Source of the DNA: 1XD8-76 sp051880335
GTDB lineage: Bacteria > Bacillota > Clostridia > Lachnospirales > Lachnospiraceae
Length of the DNA stretch: 10,189 nucleotides
Direction: 5' to 3'
NCBI GenBank assembly: GCA_051880335.1
Contig: JBJENT010000183.1
Location: forward strand, 1-10,189
A model generated the notes under the pieces. The model was not told the DNA's origin. It saw nothing but the letters and a program-made list of their open reading frames with translations, and did no database searches. Position numbers and translations under genes: made by a program. This document shows positions 5,755 through 10,189 of this stretch, piece by piece (positions within the stretch are counted from its first letter, which is position 1; every line of letters starts with the position of its first letter).

Positions 5755-5805
5755 ATCTAAGGTGTGAAGTCTTTATTGAAGCGTTAAGGACTCCACACCT
5801 TTTTT
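5755..5805 (+). terminator. Cassette A terminator / right inverted repeat
   Basis: AAGGTGTG (5759-5766) pairs with CACACCTT (5794-5801). Beyond one A-C mismatch, AGTCTTTA pairs with the TTAAGGACT side, giving a stem of about 16 bp, followed by TTTTT (5801-5805). Bases 5762-5789 are also an imperfect reverse complement (about 24 of 28) of the cassette left end at 5497-5524, so the cassette is flanked by inverted repeats. Bases 5755-5780 are identical to 6084-6109. Confidence 0.85.
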
Positions 5806-5870
5806 ATTTGCATTATCTGAGTTATCTTCCATCTTTTTCTGCATTTTCCTAGCACAAATCAGTTCAAAAC
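5806..5870. repeat. Inter-cassette spacer, copy 2
   Basis: Second copy of the roughly 65-bp spacer, linking the terminator of cassette A to the promoter module of cassette B. It holds no gene. Confidence 0.75.
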
Positions 5871-5938
5871 AAAGCACCTTAACAATTGAATAAAGATTTC
5901 ACACTATGATATAATATCACCATCGAAAGGCGGTGATG
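5871..5938 (+). promoter_or_regulatory. Cassette B promoter module
   Basis: TTGAAT (5886-5891), 18 bp, TATAAT (5910-5915); predicted start near 5922. Inverted repeat ATCACC (5916-5921) and GGTGAT (5932-5937). The right half is three bases closer than in cassette A because one TGG is missing. Up to 5930 the module is identical to cassette A. Confidence 0.8.
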
Positions 5939-5940
5939 GA

Positions 5941-6078
5941 ATGAATGGTGAGGTAGATGAAATGAGAAGTGATGAAATAATTGCAATTATTTTAGAACTC
6001 CGCGAGAAGGGTTGGACAGATACAGAAATTATAGAATTCATTATAAAAATCGAATCAAAAAACAATGTAACTAAATAA
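5941..6078 (+). CDS. Cassette B small protein, 45 residues
   Basis: A small acidic protein, MNGEVDEMRSDEII followed by AIILELREKGWTDTEI and IEFIIKIES, ending NNVTK. The core LREKGWTDTEIIEFI reads as a short helix-turn-helix-like pair of helices. From memory, similar short proteins with a GW-[ST]-D-x-E-I motif occur in other gut Clostridia, always without known function; this has not been checked. AAAGGCGG lies about 10 nt before the ATG, which is less good than in cassette A; codon 8 (MRSDEI) is an alternative start. The terminator begins five nt after the stop codon. It has no similarity to the cassette A protein. Confidence 0.65.
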   Translation: MNGEVDEMRSDEIIAIILELREKGWTDTEIIEFIIKIESKNNVTK

Positions 6079-6083
6079 CAGAA

Positions 6084-6132
6084 ATCTAAGGTGTGAAGTC
6101 TTTATTGAATCGTTAAGAGTTTCACACCTTTT
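6084..6132 (+). terminator. Cassette B terminator / right inverted repeat
   Basis: AAGGTGTGAA (6088-6097) pairs perfectly with TTCACACCTT (6121-6130); the inner part pairs further with wobbles. TTTT follows. The left arm is identical to cassette A, but the right arm differs by several bases and still pairs, which supports selection for the RNA hairpin. On the minus strand it may also stop read-through from the tRNA gene. Confidence 0.82.
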
Positions 6133-6153
6133 CATTTTTGCGCAAAAAAATAA

Positions 6154-6226
6154 AGCTGCTAACGGGAATCGGACCCGTGACCTCCGCACTACCAATGCGA
6201 CGCTCTACCGACTGAGCCATAGCAGC
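6154..6226 (-). tRNA. tRNA-Thr (anticodon GGU)
   Basis: A 73-nt cloverleaf: acceptor GCTGCTA/TAGCAGC with discriminator T, D stem GCTC/GAGC with loop AGTCGGTA, anticodon stem TCGCA/TGCGG with loop TTGGTAG (anticodon at 6193-6191), T stem ACGGG/CCCGT. CCA is not encoded. The T loop reads TCCGATT, so position 55 is C in place of the near-universal U. A T-rich run follows immediately on the minus strand (TTTATTTTTTT) and probably ends transcription. The gene borders the cassette array, a common position for accessory DNA, but I found no duplicated tRNA 3' end elsewhere in the window. Confidence 0.95.
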
Positions 6227-6263
6227 TTGGTTAAAAAGAAGATTTCTCTTATCACCGAGGCTT

Positions 6264-6293
6264 ATTGTATCATACTCAAAATTACCTTGTCAA
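6264..6293 (-). promoter_or_regulatory. tRNA-Thr promoter
   Basis: On the minus strand, consensus TTGACA (6293-6288), an 18-bp spacer and TACAAT (6269-6264). Transcription would start about 30 nt before the mature tRNA 5' end, which is typical of a stable RNA gene. Confidence 0.75.
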
Positions 6294-6369
6294 CGTGTTT
6301 TGAATGAATTAAAATTTACATAAGGACTTACGAAAAAAAAATCTGTAAAAACCAAAAAGAGGTACCGGA

Positions 6370-6636
6370 ATGTTTGATGTAGAACATTTTAATCACTTAA
6401 ATTATATCAAAAAAGAGCCCCTGAGCGGAAGCCAGAATGGCATGCGATATATGTTTATGAAAAAAAAGGAAGGGGACGACGTCTACATGCTGGGTGTGGT
6501 CTGGCCGGAACCTTTTGGATATGCAAAAACCCCGAAAGAGCAGAAAACAGAGAAACGATTTACGTTGGATCAGGATGGTATCGTAGATGCGGTGGCCTGG
6601 TTAAATGAGCAGTATGAGCGATTCCGATTAGACTAG
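6370..6636 (+). CDS. Conserved-looking small protein, 88 residues, unknown function
   Basis: An 88-residue soluble protein, MFDVEHFNHLNYIKKEPLSG at the start, then alternating strands (GMRYMFMKKKEGDDVYMLGVVWPEPFGY), a polar turn with EQKTEKRFTLDQDG, and a terminal helix (IVDAVAWLNEQYERFRL). It looks like a small alpha/beta fold: two strands, a WPEPF turn, then a helix. I recall similar short Clostridia proteins labelled hypothetical or loosely acetyltransferase, but no GNAT acetyl-CoA motif is visible, so I assign no function. The ATG at 6370 has GAGG seven nt upstream. It is followed 75 nt later by another small gene on the same strand. Confidence 0.75.
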   Translation: MFDVEHFNHLNYIKKEPLSGSQNGMRYMFMKKKEGDDVYMLGVVWPEPFGYAKTPKEQKTEKRFTLDQDGIVDAVAWLNEQYERFRLD

Positions 6637-6650
6637 CTGCAGATTTGACC

Positions 6651-6680
6651 GACTCAGATTAAATTGATTCAGATTAAAAT
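6651..6680. repeat. Short tandem repeat upstream of the Cys-rich small gene
   Basis: Two 15-bp units, GACTCAGATTAAATT (6651-6665) and GATTCAGATTAAAAT (6666-6680), are followed by a decayed third (AGACTGATTTGAC). The second unit contains the 12-mer CAGATTAAAATA (6670-6681), also present in the palindrome at 4240-4264. Confidence 0.6.
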
Positions 6681-6711
6681 AGACTGATTTGACAAATATG
6701 GGAGGTTTTTT

Positions 6712-7014
6712 ATGGGAACAGATTATCCATATACGGAAGCAGATTATCCGTGCAAAAAAGGGGATATTTTATATCGTATTTCTGATAATTGTGGTGGTTG
6801 CGAATTCGAAACGGAAGTATGCCAGCAACGTACCTGTAAGCACTATCACAAGTATGTGGAACCCATGACCGTGGAAGAAATTATTCCCAGACACAGTGCG
6901 TCCGGATGGTTGTATTATATAAAAGGAAAAGAAATGGAAACAGATGCCTTATATGGCTGGACTGCTTTTCCAACAGAAGAAGAAGCCAACCGAAGATTGG
7001 CTTCCTTTAACTGA
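6712..7014 (+). CDS. Small cysteine-motif protein, 100 residues
   Basis: Not recognised as a named family. The protein is soluble with five cysteines: C14 and a cluster C27-x2-C30-x6-C37-x4-C42 followed by KHYHKY. The Cys/His spacing suggests a structural zinc site. The C-terminal half (GWLYYIKGKEMETDALYGWTAFPTEEEANRRLAS) reads as strands followed by a short helix. No signal peptide or membrane segment. GGGAGG lies six nt before the ATG, a strong ribosome site. It runs convergent with sigH, whose stop is 24 nt away, and may be co-transcribed with the 88-residue gene. Confidence 0.78.
   Translation: MGTDYPYTEADYPCKKGDILYRISDNCGGCEFETEVCQQRTCKHYHKYVEPMTVEEIIPRHSASGWLYYIKGKEMETDALYGWTAFPTEEEANRRLASFN
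6982..7008 (+). terminator. Hairpin overlapping the 3' end of the Cys-motif gene
   Basis: A perfect 8-bp inverted repeat, GAAGCCAA (6982-6989) and TTGGCTTC (6997-7004), with a 7-nt loop followed by CTTTAA. It lies within the last codons before the stop at 7014. It could end this transcript and, on the minus strand, the sigH transcript (TTCTTCTTCT follows there). The T tracts are short, so confidence is moderate. Confidence 0.4.
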
Positions 7015-7037
7015 TACATTGTAAAACTTCCTTATTA

Positions 7038-7646
7038 TTATATGAACTTCTTTATCTTGGCTTTCACACGCTGCATGGCATTGTCTGTTGCTTTATCTGT
7101 TTTTCCAAGTACCCTGGCGATTTCCGTATAACTCATGCCGGTCAGATAAAGTTCCAGTACCTGCTTTTCAAAGGGGCTTAATTCCTGCTCAATGCAGTTT
7201 TCCAGGTGTTCCAGATTTTCCCGGTCTATTACCATCTCCTCCGGATTTCTGGTGTCATTGCTGACCAGCGCCTGAATCAGTTCCAAAGGTTCATCGTCCT
7301 TTGCGTCCTTACCTTCATATAAAGAAACATAGGTATTTAAAAAACTGTGTTTCTTCCTATTAGAAGCCTGCACTGCAGTATAGACCTGTCTCGTGATGCA
7401 CAGCTCAGCAAAGGTATAGAAGCTGGCATCCCGTCCCGCATCATAATCCCTGATTGCCTTAAAAAGCCCGATCATGCCTTCCTGAAGCAGATCGTCATGA
7501 TCTGCCCCCAGAATATACATGGATTTGGTTTTTCGGCGTACTAAATCTTTATATTTCTCAATAATATAATCCGTGATCTGAGTTTCTCCATCCCGGAGAA
7601 GTACAATCAGTTCCTCATCGGATACATTGTCATATTCCTGTGCCAT
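7038..7646 (-). CDS. sigH: Sporulation sigma factor SigH (sigma-30)
   Basis: An RNA polymerase sigma-70-family factor that in sporulating Firmicutes directs early stationary-phase and sporulation-initiation transcription. The 202 residues compare with 218 in B. subtilis. Region 2 is clear: LGADHDDLLQEGMIGLFKAIRDYD (46-69) and FAELCITRQVYTAVQASNRKKH (79-100), including the -10-recognition and melting helices. NPEEMVIDRENLEHLE marks the linker, and region 4 runs from LSPFEKQVLELYLTGMSYTEIARVLGKTDKATDNAMQRVKAKIKK (156-200). AGGTGA lies five nt before the ATG. It follows rlmB by 48 nt on the same strand, probably one transcript. In B. subtilis the rae1 (yacP) gene separates rlmB and sigH; it is absent here. 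Confidence 0.95.
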   Translation of the reverse strand: MAQEYDNVSDEELIVLLRDGETQITDYIIEKYKDLVRRKTKSMYILGADHDDLLQEGMIGLFKAIRDYDAGRDASFYTFAELCITRQVYTAVQASNRKKHSFLNTYVSLYEGKDAKDDEPLELIQALVSNDTRNPEEMVIDRENLEHLENCIEQELSPFEKQVLELYLTGMSYTEIARVLGKTDKATDNAMQRVKAKIKKFI

Positions 7647-7694
7647 TATTTCACCTGACGATTTCTCATACCATTGTTACATTTGCTATTCTAC

Positions 7695-8438
7695 TTATAA
7701 TTTGATTCTCTGTCTTACGATTTCATAGGCCAGCACACCGGCTGCAACAGACGCATTGAGGGAATCAATGTCCCCTTTCATAGGAATCGACGCTATCATA
7801 TCACACTTTTCCTTTACCAGGCGGCTTACGCCCTCTCCTTCGTTCCCGATCACAAGACCGATAGAACCGGTTAAATTCAAATCATACATGGTGGTTCCAC
7901 CCATATCCGCACAGACAAACCACATTCCTTTTTCTTTGAGATCTTCGATCGTTCTTGCCAGATTGGTCACTTTTGCTACCGGTGTATAATTCAGTGCACC
8001 GGCAGATGTCCTTGCCACTGTGGCAGTCAGTCCAACCGCCCGGTTCTTTGGAATGATAACTCCATGAGCACCGGCCAGATTGGCTGTTCTGATAATTGCC
8101 CCCAGGTTGTGAGGGTCTTCGATATTATCCAGTAAAATGAAAAACGGAGCTTCTCCCTTTTTCTCTGCAAGGGCAAATAAGTCTTCTATTTCCGCATACT
8201 CATAAGCCGCTGCCACAGCAATAACACCCTGATGTTTTCCCGTTTCAGACATCTGGTCCAGACGTTCCTTATCCACAAACTTCATCATGGTGCCCTGCTT
8301 TTTTGCTTCCCGTTTAATGGTCATCACCGGACCGTCCTGGCAGCCATCCAGAATATATAATTTATCAATTGTTTTTCCGGAACGAAATGCTTCGATCACT
8401 GCATTTCTTCCTTCAATGGTAAATTCCTGATATCCCAT
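7695..8438 (-). CDS. rlmB: 23S rRNA (guanosine-2'-O)-methyltransferase RlmB
   Basis: A SPOUT-class (TrmH/SpoU) enzyme expected to use S-adenosylmethionine to methylate the 2'-O of G2251 (E. coli numbering) in the 23S rRNA peptidyl-transferase loop. From the chosen start it has 247 residues. The N-terminal substrate-binding domain begins EGRNAVIEAF. The three SPOUT motifs follow: DNIEDPHNLGAIIRTAN (104-120, with the catalytic Arg and Asn), LVIGNEGEGVSRLV (195-208) and IPMKGDIDSLNASVAAGVLAYE (218-239), which form the trefoil knot. The ATG at 8436-8438 is preferred over an upstream GTG at 8445 because AAAAGGTG is six nt upstream and overlaps that GTG. It is 120 nt downstream of mrnC in the same orientation. 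Confidence 0.93.
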   Translation of the reverse strand: MGYQEFTIEGRNAVIEAFRSGKTIDKLYILDGCQDGPVMTIKREAKKQGTMMKFVDKERLDQMSETGKHQGVIAVAAAYEYAEIEDLFALAEKKGEAPFFILLDNIEDPHNLGAIIRTANLAGAHGVIIPKNRAVGLTATVARTSAGALNYTPVAKVTNLARTIEDLKEKGMWFVCADMGGTTMYDLNLTGSIGLVIGNEGEGVSRLVKEKCDMIASIPMKGDIDSLNASVAAGVLAYEIVRQRIKL

Positions 8439-8558
8439 CTTTATCACCTTTTCAAATTTTATGTAAACCGTACAATATTATGTTAACTTCATATCATTCT
8501 TACATATCCAGACCAAATATACATTCTTACATATATATTCTTCCTGTATATCCGATCT
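8439..8558. other. mrnC-rlmB intergenic region
   Basis: AT-rich, no ORF or hairpin terminator seen. It contains a 13-nt direct repeat, CATTCTTACATAT, at 8495-8507 and 8522-8534. It could carry a promoter for rlmB, but I see no convincing pair of boxes. Confidence 0.5.
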
Positions 8559-8999
8559 TTATATCTCCATCCCGATCTTGGCAAGTCCGCTTTTCAAAAG
8601 CGTAACAGCTCTCTCGGTCTGACCGGTCAAATAAAGAAATCCAAACAGAGCTTCCAGTCCGGATGCTTTACGATAGTCACCAACCGATGCATTCTTTGCT
8701 GTGGTAAAAGACTTGGCATTTCTTCCCCGGCGCATAACCGCCATTTCTTCCTCGGTTAATTCATCCTGCAATACCTGGAACAATTCACACTGGGTCTCTG
8801 CCTTTACATACTTCGTCACAGTTTTATGTAAACTTTGTGGCGATTTATTTCCCCGTTCCACTACAACAGTTCTGATAATGATTTCGTAAATGCAGTCACC
8901 AATATATGCCAGCGTCAGCGGAGAGTAGGATCTGATGTCCTGCTCTTCACACTGAAACTCTTTTTTGATATTTTCCAGAAGCGTTAAGCTCTTTTCCAT
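8559..8999 (-). CDS. mrnC: Mini-ribonuclease III
   Basis: A dimeric RNase III-type endonuclease without a double-stranded-RNA-binding domain. In B. subtilis it trims the ends of the 23S rRNA precursor, and the same role is expected here. The 146 residues are the usual size. The catalytic domain shows LAYIGDCIYEIIIR (30-43, catalytic Asp35), a SPQSLHKTVTKYVKAETQ helix, RRGRNAK (90-96) and GDYRKASGLEALFGFLYLTG (107-126, catalytic Glu116). It overlaps the end of cysS by 16 nt, as in many Firmicutes, so translational coupling is likely. Confidence 0.94.
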   Translation of the reverse strand: MEKSLTLLENIKKEFQCEEQDIRSYSPLTLAYIGDCIYEIIIRTVVVERGNKSPQSLHKTVTKYVKAETQCELFQVLQDELTEEEMAVMRRGRNAKSFTTAKNASVGDYRKASGLEALFGFLYLTGQTERAVTLLKSGLAKIGMEI

Positions 9000-10189
9000 T
9001 TAACACCCTCACGTGTATCTTCCAGTACGATACCCATTTCTAACAACTGATTACGGATTTCATCTGCTCTTGCAAAATTCTTTGCTTTTCTGGCATCCTG
9101 TCTTTCCTGAATCAGGGCTTCGATATCGCTGTCCAGAAGTTCTTCTTTCTTTTCTACGATCAATCCGCAAATATCTGTAAGCATCAATAATTCGTCGTAA
9201 ATCGTCTGAACAAATGCCTTGGTATTATCTGCTGTTACATTGGTGTTTGCAAATTTAACCAGTTCAAAAATCGCTGCAATCGCATCTGCTGTGTTAAAGT
9301 CATCATCCATTGCTTCATCAAATTTTGTGACAAAGCCCTTTGCTTCTTCTGCCAGTGCTTTTTCTGCTTCAGTCATTTCACCCTCAGCAGCATTTTCCAG
9401 AAGGTATTTCAGATTGCCTGCTGCAGTAACGATTCTGTCCAATCCGTTCCTTGCTGCTTCCATCAGATCCGCACTGAAATTAAGTGGACTTCTGTAATGT
9501 GCCGAAAGCATAAAGAAACGAAGTACCTGTAAATCATATTTTTCGGAAATATCTCTTACGGTAAAGAAATTACCCAGGGATTTGGACATTTTCTTATTAT
9601 CAATATTCAAAAATCCGTTGTGCATCCAGTAATGGCAGAATGTTTTACCATTTGCTGCTTCCGACTGGGCGATTTCATTTTCATGATGTGGGAAGATCAG
9701 ATCTTCACCACCGGCATGAATATCAATCTCTTCACCCAGATACTTTTTGCTCATAACAGAACATTCAATATGCCAGCCCGGGCGACCATTGCACCATGGA
9801 GATTCCCAATAAGGTTCTCCATCTTTTTTCGGTTTCCAGAGAACAAAGTCCAGCGGATCTTCTTTCTGGTCTTCACCGGATACCAGAAGGGATCTGTTTC
9901 CGCCCTGCAGATCATCCAGATTCTTATGGGACAGCTTTCCATATTCTTTAAAGCTTCTGGTTCTGAAATATACGGTGCCATCTGCTGCCACGTAGGCATG
10001 ACCTTTTTCAATCAGTGTATTAATCATATCCAGCATGCCACCAATTTCCTGAGTCGCCAATGGATGGGTAGTAGCAGGTTTCACATTCATATCTGCCATA
10101 TCCTTTTTGCACTCTTTAATATAACGTTCAGATATCTCAGAAGCATCTACACCCTCTTCGTTGGCTTTTTTGATAATTTTGTCATCCAC
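8984..10189 (-). CDS. cysS: Cysteinyl-tRNA synthetase (N-terminus outside window)
   Basis: A class I aminoacyl-tRNA synthetase that charges tRNA-Cys. 401 codons are visible and the frame remains open at the window edge, so the Rossmann-fold HIGH motif and the first zinc cysteine lie outside. The first visible codon, GTG, encodes the internal Val of the usual TDVDDKII stretch and is not a start. Seen here: RPGWHIECSVMS (137-147, zinc Cys143), FPHHENE (166-172, predicted zinc ligands His168 and Glu172), KKMSKSLGN (199-207, the KMSKS loop), and the C-terminal helical anticodon-binding part ending LEDTREGVKWKRA. The start of mrnC lies inside its end. Nothing is unusual except the truncation by the window. 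Confidence 0.96.
   Translation of the reverse strand: MDDKIIKKANEEGVDASEISERYIKECKKDMADMNVKPATTHPLATQEIGGMLDMINTLIEKGHAYVAADGTVYFRTRSFKEYGKLSHKNLDDLQGGNRSLLVSGEDQKEDPLDFVLWKPKKDGEPYWESPWCNGRPGWHIECSVMSKKYLGEEIDIHAGGEDLIFPHHENEIAQSEAANGKTFCHYWMHNGFLNIDNKKMSKSLGNFFTVRDISEKYDLQVLRFFMLSAHYRSPLNFSADLMEAARNGLDRIVTAAGNLKYLLENAAEGEMTEAEKALAEEAKGFVTKFDEAMDDDFNTADAIAAIFELVKFANTNVTADNTKAFVQTIYDELLMLTDICGLIVEKKEELLDSDIEALIQERQDARKAKNFARADEIRNQLLEMGIVLEDTREGVKWKRA

Noticed and set aside
5390..6132. Integron cassette array
   Set aside because: No IntI integrase in the window. GTTAAGG/CCTTAAC at the ends come close to but do not fit the attC core GTTRRRY, and each cassette has its own promoter, unlike typical integron cassettes.
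5390..6132. CRISPR array
   Set aside because: The repeats are far too long and irregularly spaced (105 and 380 bp), the intervening DNA has ORFs and no cas gene is present.
2788..6226. Intact integrative element with att sites at the tRNA-Thr gene
   Set aside because: The integrase lacks its catalytic domain, and I could not find a copy of the tRNA 3' end near 2762 or elsewhere in the window.

Overview
The window looks like a low-to-mid G+C, spore-forming Firmicute, most likely a gut Lachnospiraceae. It carries the clostridial/bacillar core cluster cysS-mrnC-rlmB-sigH (minus strand, 7038-10189), purine-rich Shine-Dalgarno sites, sigma-A-type promoters, and a secreted, membrane-anchored cohesin-like protein. 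Assignment below family level is inference.

Layout. (1) 1-2762, minus strand: a probable operon of a 5'-truncated metallophosphoesterase, a NudF-type Nudix hydrolase and a cell-surface cohesin-like protein, ending in a strong hairpin terminator at 91-118. (2) 2788-5203, accessory block: an AbiH-family abortive-infection gene and a stump of a tyrosine recombinase (N-terminal domain only) on the minus strand. Facing them on the plus strand are an XRE-family repressor and a very unusual Asp/Arg-repeat small protein. The region between the divergent genes holds a cluster of palindromes, two sharing an identical 15-bp core, and candidate promoters in both directions. The AbiH 3' end abuts the point where the phosphoesterase loses its N-terminus, so this is probably the edge of a transferred segment. 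(3) 5204-6140: T-rich sequence, then a tandem array of small expression cassettes. Two full cassettes have nearly identical promoter and terminator modules but unrelated 56- and 45-codon ORFs; a third copy has lost its ORF. The array abuts a tRNA-Thr(GGU) gene. (4) 6370-7014, plus strand: two small conserved-looking proteins of unknown function. (5) 7038-10189, minus strand: the housekeeping cluster, with cysS running off the right edge.

How it fits together. The ends are chromosomal core (translation, rRNA modification and processing, sporulation initiation). The middle is accessory: a recombinase remnant, a phage-defence gene, a repressor with probable operators, and single-gene cassettes next to a tRNA gene. 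The cassette array, 5390-6132, is the least explained and most interesting feature.
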